DNA from: Streptomyces sp. NRRL S-87
Lineage (GTDB): Bacteria > Actinomycetota > Actinomycetes > Streptomycetales > Streptomycetaceae
NCBI RefSeq assembly: GCF_000719335.1
Contig: NZ_JOGB01000002.1
Location: forward strand, 178,693-242,692
Direction: 5' to 3'
Length of the DNA: 64,000 nt
Every line of letters begins with the position of its first letter. Position 1 is the first letter of the stretch. Under the pieces are notes generated by a model, which was not told the origin of the DNA, did not search any database, and worked only from the letters and a program-made list of their open reading frames with translations. Of this stretch, positions 53,402 through 61,528 are shown in pieces. A program made the translations under genes and the position numbers.

Positions 53402-55699
53402 TCAGAGCAGGGGCTGCACCCCGACCGGGAAGCCGTTGAGGACCGCGGTGCCGGAGAGCGGGTCGAGGCGACGGCCGTCGAGGAGCTGGTTGACGTTGGC
53501 CCCCGGCTCGGCCCCGGCCACCGACAGCCGGGTGCCGGGCCGGTCGTGGCCCCAGCCGTGCGGCAGGCTCACGACGCCGGGTCGGACGGCGTCGGTGACC
53601 TCGGCGGGGACCTCGACCGCGCCGCCGTCCGCGGTGACGCGGACCCGGGCGCCGTCGACGACGCCCAGGCGGGCGGCGTCGTCCGGGTGCACGTGCAGGG
53701 TGCAGCGGTTCGAGCCGCCCATCAGCGCGGGCACGTTGTGCAGCCAGCTGTTGTTGGAACGCAGGTGGCGGCGGCCGACCAGGACGAGGCCGGCCGGGCG
53801 GGCGGCGAGCGCCCCGCGCAGCCGGGGAAGGTCGGCGGCGATCGGCTCGGGCAGCAGCTCGATGCGGCCGCTGCGGGTGCGCAGCAGGCCGGGCAGCCGG
53901 GCCGCCAGCGGGCCGAGGTCGATGCCGTGGGGGGCGGCGAGCAGCCGTTCCAGGGTCAGGCCCTCGGGGTCGGCGCCGAAGCCGTCGCCGTACGGGCCGA
54001 GGCGGAGCATCAGGTCCAGCCGCCGCTCGGGCCCGTCCGCACCGGTGAGGAGGCCGGCGAGGGCCTTGGGGTCGCGGCCGTGGACGGGCGAGGCGGGGTC
54101 GGCGACGGCCTTGGCGAGGGTGGTGTCGACGACGAGGGCGTCGACGGACTCCGGCGGGGCGCCGTGCATGCCGGTGGCCGCCAGGACCAGGCGCGCGTGG
54201 ATCTCGCACTCGTCCATGAGGCCGGGGGCGAGCGGCACCGCGCGGCGGGTGTAGCGGACCTGGTTGCGGATCGCGAAGGCGTTGAAGGAGAAGTCGTGGT
54301 GGGGGCTCTGCGAGGGCGGCGGCGGGGGCAGGACGACGTGCGCGTGGCGCGAGGTCTCGTTGAGGTACGGGTCGACGCTGACCATGAAGTCCAGGCCGGC
54401 CAGGGCCGCGTCGAGGCGGTGGCCGTCGGGTGCGGAGAGCACAGGGTTGGCGGCGATCGCGATGACGGCCCTGATCCGCCCCTCCCCCGGGGTGTCGATC
54501 TCCTCGGCGAGGGCGGCGAGGGGGAGTTCGCTCTTGGCCTCGGGGTGCCCGGAGACCCTGCTGTGCCAGCGGCCGAGGGCGAAGCCCTTGCCGGGGCCGG
54601 GGGTGCGCGGCCGGGGACCCGCGGCGGGCAGCGGGAACAGGGCGCCGCCGGGTCGGTCGAGGTTGCCGGTGAGGACGTTGAGCACGTCCACCAGCCAGTT
54701 GGCGAGGGTGCCGTGCTCGACGGTGCAGCTGCCGATGCGGCCGTAGACGGCGGCGGTGCGGGCCGCGGCGAGGCCGCGGGCGAGGGTGCGGATCTCCTCG
54801 GCCGGTACGTCGCAGGTCTCCGCGACCGCCTCGGGGCTGAACGGGGCCAGGGCCACGGTCAGTTCGTCCAGGCCCTCGGTGTGCTCCTCCAGGTGCCCGA
54901 GGGCGGTGAGTCCCTCGGCGAGCAGGACGTGCACCAGGGCGGCCAGCAGCAGGGCGTCGGTGCCGGGGCGGATGGCGAGGTGCCGGTCGGCCAGGGCTGC
55001 GGTGCGGGTGCGGCGGGGGTCGACCACGACCAGGGTGCCGCCGCGGGCGCGCAGGGCCTTGAGGCGGCCGGGGAAGTCGGGGGCGGTGCACAGGCTGCCG
55101 TTGGACTCCAGGGGGTTGGCGCCCAGGAGCAGCAGGTGGTCGGTGCGGTCGAGGTCGGGCACCGGGATGGCGAAGGGGTCGCCGAAGAGCAGTCCGCTGG
55201 AGACGTGCTTGGGCATCTGGTCGAGCGTGCTGGCGGTGAAGAGGCTGCGGGTGCGCAGGCCCTGGAGGAGGACGGGCGGGTACAGGGCGCCGGCCATGGT
55301 GTGGGCGTTGGGGTTGCCGAGGACGACGCCGACGACCTGGGGTCCGTACGCCTCGATGAGCGGCCGCAGCCCGGCGGCGACCGCGTCGAAGGCCTCGTCC
55401 CAGGTGGCGGGCCGGAGCCGGCCGGCCTCGCGCACGAGGGGGGTGGTGAGGCGGTCGGGGTCGGCGTCGAGGCCGCCGAAGGCCGCTCCCTTGGGGCAGA
55501 CGAACCCCTTGCTGAAGACGTCGTCGCGGTCCCCGCGGGCGGCGGTGACGCGACCGCCCTCGATGGTGAGGGTCAGCCCGCACGTGGCCTCGCACAGCGG
55601 GCAGATCCGCAGGGCGGTGCGCGGGGGGCCGCCCGCGGCCGCGTCCGGGGCGGCGTGGGTGGCGGCATGCGGTGCGGGCGGCGCTGATGGTGCGGACAA
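53402..55699 (-). CDS. Molybdopterin-dependent oxidoreductase
   Basis: 765 residues of the DMSO-reductase/formate-dehydrogenase superfamily. A [4Fe-4S] site is near the N-terminus: CPLCEATC (about residues 33-40) with a fourth Cys in GFVCPKG (about 69). Cofactor-contact blocks include LLLLGANPLESNGSLC, GRIGSCTVEHGTLANWLVDVLNVLTGNLDRPGGALFP and the C-terminal RVRVTADGGAVEVPAEVTDAVRPGVVSLPHGWGHD. No twin-Arg signal is seen, so it is cytoplasmic; the reaction is unknown. A TTG start at 55699 is chosen because GGGGGAGGA precedes it by 5 nt; an ATG at 55816 lies inside a TetR-type palindrome and reads through a 7-bp repeat. Confidence 0.85.
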   Translation of the reverse strand: MSAPSAPPAPHAATHAAPDAAAGGPPRTALRICPLCEATCGLTLTIEGGRVTAARGDRDDVFSKGFVCPKGAAFGGLDADPDRLTTPLVREAGRLRPATWDEAFDAVAAGLRPLIEAYGPQVVGVVLGNPNAHTMAGALYPPVLLQGLRTRSLFTASTLDQMPKHVSSGLLFGDPFAIPVPDLDRTDHLLLLGANPLESNGSLCTAPDFPGRLKALRARGGTLVVVDPRRTRTAALADRHLAIRPGTDALLLAALVHVLLAEGLTALGHLEEHTEGLDELTVALAPFSPEAVAETCDVPAEEIRTLARGLAAARTAAVYGRIGSCTVEHGTLANWLVDVLNVLTGNLDRPGGALFPLPAAGPRPRTPGPGKGFALGRWHSRVSGHPEAKSELPLAALAEEIDTPGEGRIRAVIAIAANPVLSAPDGHRLDAALAGLDFMVSVDPYLNETSRHAHVVLPPPPPSQSPHHDFSFNAFAIRNQVRYTRRAVPLAPGLMDECEIHARLVLAATGMHGAPPESVDALVVDTTLAKAVADPASPVHGRDPKALAGLLTGADGPERRLDLMLRLGPYGDGFGADPEGLTLERLLAAPHGIDLGPLAARLPGLLRTRSGRIELLPEPIAADLPRLRGALAARPAGLVLVGRRHLRSNNSWLHNVPALMGGSNRCTLHVHPDDAARLGVVDGARVRVTADGGAVEVPAEVTDAVRPGVVSLPHGWGHDRPGTRLSVAGAEPGANVNQLLDGRRLDPLSGTAVLNGFPVGVQPLL

Positions 55700-55990
55700 G
55701 GGTCCTCCCCCGGGCGGCGGCGGGCTGGGCCGGCTTACGGGCCTTCGGCGTTCGGCCTTCGACTGACGGCTGACGGCTGACGGCTGACGGCTGCGGCACT
55801 TGAGCAGGGCGAGCATACCGACCGGTAGGCACGGTGGGGAGGGGCTGCCGTGGGAGCGGGTTTCCTGGTGCGCGTCCTCCCGGGCGGCCCGCGCCCCACG
55901 GCCGGGGTGCCCGCCCCTCGCTTCGGGGGTGGGTCTCGTGGTGTGGCTCCGGTGACCGGGAGGTCACACGAGCGGCGCGGCGGCGCGGAC
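55700..55990. other. Leader/promoter region of the molybdopterin oxidoreductase
   Basis: 291 nt between the TTG start and the TetR stop. It contains a tandem TGACGGC repeat (about 55763-55793, four copies) and the third copy of the 20-bp TetR palindrome (55814-55833). No gene was recognised. Confidence 0.5.
55814..55833. promoter_or_regulatory. TetR palindrome, site C
   Basis: CATACCGACCGGTAGGCACG resembles sites A (35291) and B (40950); all three fit the consensus CATACCGACCGGTCGGTATG. On the minus strand it contains TATGCT, a possible -10. Confidence 0.5.
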
Positions 55991-56611
55991 TCAGTCGAGG
56001 ATCCGGGCCAGGTAGGCGTGCATCATCGCCCGGGTCTCGGTGACCAGCTCGGGGTCACCCTCGGGATCGGTCCGGAAGGCGAGCCCCAGCAGGGCGTCGG
56101 TCGCCTCGACCGCGACGAGGACGGCCCGGCGCAGCGGCGGGTCGTCCGGACGGCCGAGGTGGCTGCACAGCAACTCGGTGATGCGGCCGGCGACGACGAG
56201 GTTGGTGTCGGCGGCGGGACTCTCGGGCGGGGCGGGCACACCGAAGTCGACCAGCCCGAATCCGGGGACGGTCCGCTTCATGTGGAGGTACTGGTCGAGC
56301 ACGGCGTCCACGACCGCACGCCAGTCGCCGGCCGGCAGGGCGGCGAGGCGCTCGACGATGCCCTCCGCGTACCGGTCGAGGTTGCGGTGGGCGAGGGCGT
56401 CGACCATGGCGCGCTTGTTGCCGAAGAAGCGGTAGACGGAGCCGATGGGAACGCCGGCGCGGACGGCCACGGCGCGGGTGGAGAGGTTCTCGTACCCGGT
56501 CTCGTCGAGGAGTTCGGCACAGGCGTCGAGGATCCGCGCGAGGCGTTCGGCGCTGCGCTGCTGGATCGGGGTGCGGCGGAGGGATCTGGCAGAAGGCACG
56601 GGGTCAATCAT
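55991..56611 (-). CDS. TetR-family regulator
   Basis: 206 residues. HTH: RSAERLARILDACAELLDETGYENLSTRAVAVRAGVPIGSVYRFFGNKRAMVDAL (about residues 19-73). The C-terminal domain has LDQYLHMKRTVPGFGLVDFG. By position, before the beta-helix/hmgA region, it may be the orthologue of the S. coelicolor TetR SCO1712, which affects antibiotic production; this is recollection, not verified. Targets are unknown. The ATG at 56611 has a weak ribosome site. Confidence 0.88.
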   Translation of the reverse strand: MIDPVPSARSLRRTPIQQRSAERLARILDACAELLDETGYENLSTRAVAVRAGVPIGSVYRFFGNKRAMVDALAHRNLDRYAEGIVERLAALPAGDWRAVVDAVLDQYLHMKRTVPGFGLVDFGVPAPPESPAADTNLVVAGRITELLCSHLGRPDDPPLRRAVLVAVEATDALLGLAFRTDPEGDPELVTETRAMMHAYLARILD

Positions 56612-56734
56612 GCCGCTCCCGCACGGCAGGTTTCGGACAGGGGCACTGATTCCGCTTCCTCGGCGGCCCCGCCGGGCGGGGTCCGCAGGTGCACCGCCGG
56701 GCGGTCGAGGCCCGAGCGGCCGGAGCCTGCCCGG

Positions 56735-58258
56735 TCACGTGAGGAGCAGGCCGAGCCCGCCGATGGTGTACGCGATCATCAGCACCAGCAGCGGGAGTTG
56801 ACCCGCGACGGCACGGGCCGGCGGGAACAGGCGCACGGACCGGTCATGGGCCGCGACGACCCCGAGCACGTGCCCCGTGACGACCGCGGCGACCTGGAGG
56901 GCGGCGAGGCCGCCGGGGCCGAGCGGGGGTTCGGGTGGGAGGGCGTTGTCAGCACCCAGTGCCACCATGACCGTACGCGGCCCTTCCGTCACGAGGAGTG
57001 AGAAGTAGTGCGCGGTGAGGTAGCCGAGGGCGATCGGCAGCAGTGAGTGGGCGAAGGCCGTGAGCGGGCGCGGGACCGGCCCGGAGAGGAGGCGGACGGC
57101 GGCGGCGCAGAGGCAGTACGCCGAGGCGACGAGTGCGACGGCGGCGAGCAGGCCGAGGGTGGCCGTGGGGGTGCGGCCGAGGGAGGAGGTCTGGAGGGTG
57201 TTGATCCAGGAAGGGGTGTCGGAGAAGCCGTCGTAGGCGGTGGAGCCGAGCAGGACGCAGACGGTGGCCACGAGGCCGGGCTGCTGCGGGGTCGCGTCGA
57301 GGCCGTTGAACGGGCTGCGCAGGACGAGGCGGCCGTCGGCGCGCCGGCCGAGCGGGGCGAGCCGGGCCAGCAGGGCGGAGTACGCCTCGAACGCGTCGGC
57401 CCGCTCGAACCAACCGGCCCCGTAGCGCGCGGCACCCAGCAGTTGGACGGCGGTGTGGACGCCGACGGCGGTCAGGAGAGCGGTGGCCGAGGCGGGGTCG
57501 GGGGCGACGAGCTCGAGCCAGGTGAATCCGAACAGCCCGACCGCGGCGGGCCACTGCCCGACCCCGACCGGAAGGGAGCGGCGGACCGGGACCCGGACCG
57601 GAACCGGGACCAGAGCCGAGGCAGAGGCAGAGGCGGGGGCCGGAACCGGGGCCGAGGCCGGGACCGGGACCGGAACCGAGGCGGAGTCGGGTGCCGGGCG
57701 CGGGCGGCTTCGGAGTCGGGAGAGCGCGTACGGGAGGTGCGAGACGAGGAGGTGGAGCGTGCGGAGGGGGTTGAGGAGGCGCCAGACGGGTCCCAGGAGC
57801 AGGGAGGCGGGCACGAGCCCGACCCAGAGCAGGACGTAGACGGCCCCGGGGGCCGGGTTCCGTGCGGGGTCGTCGGGACCGAGGAGGAGGTGGAGCACGA
57901 CGAACAGCCAGCCGATCAGCCCGAGCGTGCGCAGGGCGGTACGGGTGGCCGGGGCGTCGGCGAGGCGTTGCACCGCGGCCGGCAGCGGCGCGCCGGCGGC
58001 GGCGCCGCGGAAGCGGGAACGGGACCACAGGAGGCCGAGGGCCAGGAAGGAGACGAACAGGGCGGTGAAGGCGCCGGCGAAGGCGTAGAACGGCGAGACG
58101 GGCAGGTCGTGCTGGGCCCCGATCCCGTGGGCCAGCACGTACGCGCCACCGCCGGGCCGCGGCGGGACGACCCCCGGCACGACAGGCACGGCGGACGCGG
58201 CGGTCGCGGCGGTCGCGGCGGTCGAGGCGGTCGAGGCGATGAGCGTGAGGGCCGTCAT
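56735..58258 (-). CDS. Polytopic membrane protein of unknown function
   Basis: 507 residues with about ten hydrophobic segments (for example FYAFAGAFTALFVSFLALGLLW, LGLIGWLFVVLHLLLG, LGLLAAVALVASAYCLCAAAVRLL and a C-terminal QLPLLVLMIAYTIGGLGLLL). A long Pro/Val/Ala repeat loop (PVPVPASAPVPAPASASAS, about residues 192-220) interrupts the helices. No transporter or enzyme motif was recognised. The ATG overlaps the stop of the upstream lipoprotein gene by 4 nt (ATGA), so the two are translationally coupled. Third gene of the beta-helix/lipoprotein operon. Confidence 0.8.
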   Translation of the reverse strand: MTALTLIASTASTAATAATAASAVPVVPGVVPPRPGGGAYVLAHGIGAQHDLPVSPFYAFAGAFTALFVSFLALGLLWSRSRFRGAAAGAPLPAAVQRLADAPATRTALRTLGLIGWLFVVLHLLLGPDDPARNPAPGAVYVLLWVGLVPASLLLGPVWRLLNPLRTLHLLVSHLPYALSRLRSRPRPAPDSASVPVPVPASAPVPAPASASASALVPVPVRVPVRRSLPVGVGQWPAAVGLFGFTWLELVAPDPASATALLTAVGVHTAVQLLGAARYGAGWFERADAFEAYSALLARLAPLGRRADGRLVLRSPFNGLDATPQQPGLVATVCVLLGSTAYDGFSDTPSWINTLQTSSLGRTPTATLGLLAAVALVASAYCLCAAAVRLLSGPVPRPLTAFAHSLLPIALGYLTAHYFSLLVTEGPRTVMVALGADNALPPEPPLGPGGLAALQVAAVVTGHVLGVVAAHDRSVRLFPPARAVAGQLPLLVLMIAYTIGGLGLLLT

Positions 58259-59166
58259 CGAACCAGGAGTTGGGTCAGCACGAGCTCCGACTCGTGGGTC
58301 TCGACCTCGAAGAGGCCGGTGCGGTCGACGGTGAGGACGAGGGCCACGGTCCGGCCGGCGGGCAGGTCGAGCTCCTTGTCGTAGCCGTGGACGTGCAGGG
58401 TGTCGGCGGTGTCGCTGGTGACCCGGAGGGCGACCCGCTGCCCGCGGCGCAGCCCGACGCGCCCCGGGGCGGGGTCGACACGGCCGGCGCGGACCGTGAC
58501 CGTGACCGTGCGGTCGACTGCCCCGACCGCACCACCGTCACCCGCACCACCGCTGCCCGCACCACCCGCACCACCCGCACCCGCACCACTTGTTCCCCCA
58601 CCACCCGCACCCGCCCCCGCGTGGGTGTGCCCGGCGCCGCCGGAGGCACCCGTGCCGGTCACGGTGGCCGCGGCCTGCACCGGGCGGCCGTCGACGGCCC
58701 AGGCGGTGTGGTCGTCGGCGTACAACCGGACGGTCAGGGTGTGCGTGCCCCTGGGCACCTGCGCGGCGGGCAGGTGGAACCACGGGCCGTACAGGCGCGC
58801 CAGCTTGCGCCCGTCGAGCTCGAGGTGGGCGTGGCCGCCGCCGGGGACGGCGGCGCCGCCGGTGCTGTCGGGGGTGAAGTGGAAGTCCTGGACGGTGAGC
58901 TCGAGGTTCCAGCCGTCCTCCGTGTCGGGGTGGACCGTGACGCGCACCTGCGGGGCGCCCTCGGCGGGCACCTGGCGCAGCCGGTGGCCCGCGCCGTCGT
59001 CGGCGGCGAGCAGCGTGCCCACGCTGCCGACGGCCTGCTCATGGCTGGTGCCGGGCTTGTGGTGGGTGGTGGCCCGCCCGCCGCAGCCGGTGGCGCCCGC
59101 CGCGACCAGCGCCGCCACCACAGCCATCGCGGCGGCCCGGCGACCCGGACGCCCCCGGCCGGTCAT
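58255..59166 (-). CDS. Secreted lipoprotein with cupredoxin-like C-terminal domain
   Basis: 303 residues. A Lys/Arg-rich start and hydrophobic helix end in a lipobox (GATGC, Cys about 28), so it is lipid-anchored outside the membrane. A first domain (about 50-160) has GGGHAHLELDGRKLARLYGPWFHL and GTHTLTVRLYADDH. A Gly/Ala/His linker (GHTHAGAGAGGGG) follows. The C-terminal about 85 residues form a beta-barrel-like unit with LRRGQRVALRVTSDTADTLHVHGYDKE and FEVETHESELVLTQLLV, resembling cupredoxins, with several His but no Cys ligand. Metal binding is an inference. It overlaps the membrane-protein start by 4 nt. Confidence 0.8.
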   Translation of the reverse strand: MTGRGRPGRRAAAMAVVAALVAAGATGCGGRATTHHKPGTSHEQAVGSVGTLLAADDGAGHRLRQVPAEGAPQVRVTVHPDTEDGWNLELTVQDFHFTPDSTGGAAVPGGGHAHLELDGRKLARLYGPWFHLPAAQVPRGTHTLTVRLYADDHTAWAVDGRPVQAAATVTGTGASGGAGHTHAGAGAGGGGTSGAGAGGAGGAGSGGAGDGGAVGAVDRTVTVTVRAGRVDPAPGRVGLRRGQRVALRVTSDTADTLHVHGYDKELDLPAGRTVALVLTVDRTGLFEVETHESELVLTQLLVR

Positions 59167-59291
59167 GCCGCACCACCCTCGGGCGCCTCACCGCACACCG
59201 GCGCCGGGCCCGAACGAACAGATACCAGCGCCGAGCCCGAACGAACAGGTACCGGCGCCGAGCCCGAACGAACAGATGCAGGCCCGGTCAT
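59163..59291 (-). CDS. Possible 42-codon bridging ORF
   Basis: An ATG overlaps the beta-helix stop by 4 nt (ATGA at 59288-59291) and the frame ends with a TGA that overlaps the lipoprotein ATG by 4 nt. The peptide begins MTGPASVRSG and ends CGEAPEGGAA, repeating the lipoprotein's first three residues and the beta-helix protein's last five. It looks like the product of a tandem duplication of the gene junction; whether the peptide matters is unknown. Confidence 0.35.
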   Translation of the reverse strand: MTGPASVRSGSAPVPVRSGSALVSVRSGPAPVCGEAPEGGAA

Positions 59292-59309
59292 GCCGCACCA
59301 CCCTCGGCG
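59163..59309. repeat. Duplicated stop/start junction with three 30-nt repeats
   Basis: The sequence CCGGTCATGCCGCACCACC occurs at about 59159 and 59284, 125 nt apart. Between the copies lie three tandem units of about 30 nt containing GAGCCCGAACGAACAG. This places two near-identical gene junctions in series. Confidence 0.8.
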
Positions 59310-61402
59310 GCGCCGTCCAGCGGGGTCGGACCGGCGGGGACGGGGACGGGTTCGGGGTCGGGGGCCGGGTCTCCCCCGGCCCCCGGGGCGTCGTGGCGGG
59401 CGGAGGCGATGACCGCCCACAGGACCCACACCACAGCCACCAGGCCGCGCACCCACGCGGGCCCGACCGGTGTCCAGGGGATCATCGCGACGCCCTTGTC
59501 GAAGGCGTCCAACAGGGTCACCACACCCAGCAGCACGGTGGCCCCGCCCAGCCGGCGCCGTCCGCCCCGGCGCAGCACCGGCCCGGCGCCGACCCACCAG
59601 GCACCCGTGAGCAGCAGCGCGAGGACGGGCACGACGGTGTGCTGGAGGCCGGTCGTGGAACCGGCCACGTCCAGCGCGAGCCCGGCCGCGCCCAGCAGGG
59701 TGGCCACCGTGCCGAGCCGTGAGCCGCGCAGCCGGCGCCACCACAGCACCCCGCCGACCAGGGCGAGCACGGCCGCCGCGGCGAGGGCGATCTGGGTCTC
59801 GACGCGGGCGATGCCCGTGGCCCCGTACCAGTCGCAGCCGGCCGGCAGCCGTCGCGCCTGGACGCTGTAGTCGGCGCACACGAGCAGCTGGACCAGCTTG
59901 ACCGGTTCGCCCACGAGCCGGGCCGAGCCGCCGGAGACGTCCCCGCGCGCGACTCCGCACTCCGGCAGGGTCCAGGGCGTGGAGCCGGAGGTGCCGGACT
60001 GCCAGCAGTTGCCCTTGCCCTGGCCGTCCCACCACACGTCCATGCCGTTGGGCCGGGACGTGCCCGCCTTGTCGACGCCCAGGTGGTTGCCGGCGTACCG
60101 GTTGTGGTGCGAGGTGTCCGCCTGCTTGGACCAGCGCTCCTCGCCCCGGATGAAGGCCGGTACCGCGCTGAGGAAGAAGGCCGCGCGCCGGTGCCCGTAG
60201 ACCCAGTTGCCCTCGTAGACGTTCCAGTTGCCGCCGGCGGTGATGATGCCGGTGCCCGGGGGCATGGAGATCTGCGGGCAGACCACGCCCCGCTCGTAGC
60301 CGCGGGCGATGGGCGGCTTGGCGCAGGTGCCGTCGGCGACGTACCGGTAGTAGTCCTGGTTGTTGTCGTGGATCAGGTTGCGCTGGAACAGGGCGTGGTT
60401 CTGCGGCAGCCCGGGGTGGCCGGGGAAGGCGCTGTCCATGGAGGCGCCGCCCATGTTGTGGTCGAACTCGTTGTCGTGCGCCCAGACGGAGTCCCCGGCC
60501 GTGCCCGAGTAGCCGACCATGTTGTGGTGGCTGCGGCAGCCGGTGATCTCGATGGAGTGCCGGGGGACGTCGTAGCCGCGGCCGTCGTTGATGTTCGAGG
60601 CGCTGCCGGGGTAGATGCCGGAGTCGCCGTTGCCGTAGGACTCGCAGTTCTTGTAGAGGCCGTGGTCGCTGGCGAAGGTCAGGAAGCCGTACTCGTCGTT
60701 CCAGCGGGTGAGCACGTCGTCGATGACGAAGCCGTCGCCGGCCAGCACGTACAGCGCGTTGAAGGTGGTGCGCTGGGCGGTGAAGTTGCGGAAGTAGACC
60801 CCGTCGGACCCGTCTGCCCGGATGGCGTTGAGCTTCTGGTACTTGGCGTCGATGACGACGTCGGTGCGGGCGGCGCCGGTGCCCTCGATCTGGAGGTCCT
60901 TCTTGCCGAGGATCGCGACGAGGTTCTGGTTGTGGGGGCAGGCGGCCTGCTGCTCGTACGACAGGATCTGGTAGCCCAGCGCGGACTTGGGGGCCTTGAG
61001 TCGGGCGCAGGCGCCGGCCGGCGCGGGCAGGGAGGGCTCCTCCTCGTACAGGCCCGGGAGGACCGCGATGTTCATGCCCGGGCGGTGCACGGCGTCGACG
61101 GCCGCCTGGAGGTGGCGGTAGCCGCTCCTGGAGCACTTCGCGAAGAGGGCGAGGTTGCGGCGGCGCAGGTCCTCGGGGAAGCCGGCGACGCGACGCTCGA
61201 AGTCCGCCCGGTCGGTCTTGCAGACCAGCAGGTCCGGCTCGGCGGCACGGTACGCGGGCACCGAGCCGGAGCCGTCGGGAAGGGTGACGGGCCGCTCCTC
61301 GTGGGCCAGGGCGGACGGGGCCGCCACGAGCAGTCCGAGGAGCGCGAGGAGGGCGGCGAGCAGCGCCCGCGGCACGGCAGGAAGCCTGCGGATCCACGAC
61401 AT
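59288..61402 (-). CDS. Secreted right-handed beta-helix protein with C-terminal membrane domain
   Basis: 704 residues. A signal peptide (RRLPAVPRALLAALLALLGLL, cleaved near ALAHEE) is followed by an extracellular domain (about 35-490) with parallel beta-helix rungs: GVYFRNFTAQRTTFNALYVLAGDGFVIDDVLTRW, CESYGNGDSGIYPG, GCRSHHNMVGYSG, DNEFDHNMGG, RNLIHDNNQDY, as in NosD/pectate-lyase folds. About five membrane helices fill the last 200 residues. Many Cys and His are present. The start at 61402 gives the clean signal peptide. It is the first gene of an operon with the lipoprotein and polytopic protein, divergent from hmgA. Role unknown; a surface carbohydrate or metal is possible. Confidence 0.85.
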   Translation of the reverse strand: MSWIRRLPAVPRALLAALLALLGLLVAAPSALAHEERPVTLPDGSGSVPAYRAAEPDLLVCKTDRADFERRVAGFPEDLRRRNLALFAKCSRSGYRHLQAAVDAVHRPGMNIAVLPGLYEEEPSLPAPAGACARLKAPKSALGYQILSYEQQAACPHNQNLVAILGKKDLQIEGTGAARTDVVIDAKYQKLNAIRADGSDGVYFRNFTAQRTTFNALYVLAGDGFVIDDVLTRWNDEYGFLTFASDHGLYKNCESYGNGDSGIYPGSASNINDGRGYDVPRHSIEITGCRSHHNMVGYSGTAGDSVWAHDNEFDHNMGGASMDSAFPGHPGLPQNHALFQRNLIHDNNQDYYRYVADGTCAKPPIARGYERGVVCPQISMPPGTGIITAGGNWNVYEGNWVYGHRRAAFFLSAVPAFIRGEERWSKQADTSHHNRYAGNHLGVDKAGTSRPNGMDVWWDGQGKGNCWQSGTSGSTPWTLPECGVARGDVSGGSARLVGEPVKLVQLLVCADYSVQARRLPAGCDWYGATGIARVETQIALAAAAVLALVGGVLWWRRLRGSRLGTVATLLGAAGLALDVAGSTTGLQHTVVPVLALLLTGAWWVGAGPVLRRGGRRRLGGATVLLGVVTLLDAFDKGVAMIPWTPVGPAWVRGLVAVVWVLWAVIASARHDAPGAGGDPAPDPEPVPVPAGPTPLDGAAEGGAA

Positions 61403-61461
61403 GCGCGAGAGAGTAGAGCAATGTTCATCTTTTGAGAGCCCCCGCGGCACCGAAACTTCCA

Positions 61462-61490
61462 TTGACGCGGGGGGCCCGGAATCCTACTGT
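61462..61490 (+). promoter_or_regulatory. hmgA: Promoter of hmgA
   Basis: TTGACG (61462-61467) and TACTGT (61485-61490) with a 17-nt spacer match the HrdB-type consensus. Transcription would start near 61497, about 32 nt before the ATG at 61529. The -10 lies inside an inverted repeat. Confidence 0.75.
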
Positions 61491-61505
61491 CGACCATAGG
61501 ATTCC
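61478..61505. promoter_or_regulatory. Operator-like inverted repeat over the hmgA promoter
   Basis: Perfect 9-bp arms GGAATCCTA (61478-61486) and TAGGATTCC (61497-61505) are separated by 10 nt and cover the -10 and transcription start. It is well placed for repression of hmgA; candidates are the GntR gene downstream or an HpdR-type regulator elsewhere. Confidence 0.7.
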
Positions 61506-61528
61506 TTCGGCAGAGCGGGAGCGGACAC

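Noticed and set aside
59163..61421. Alternative 752-codon frame over the beta-helix gene
   Set aside because: It is Arg/Pro-rich and lacks the signal peptide, beta-helix repeats and membrane helices of the 59288-61402 frame; only its last 42 codons (the bridging ORF) are worth noting.
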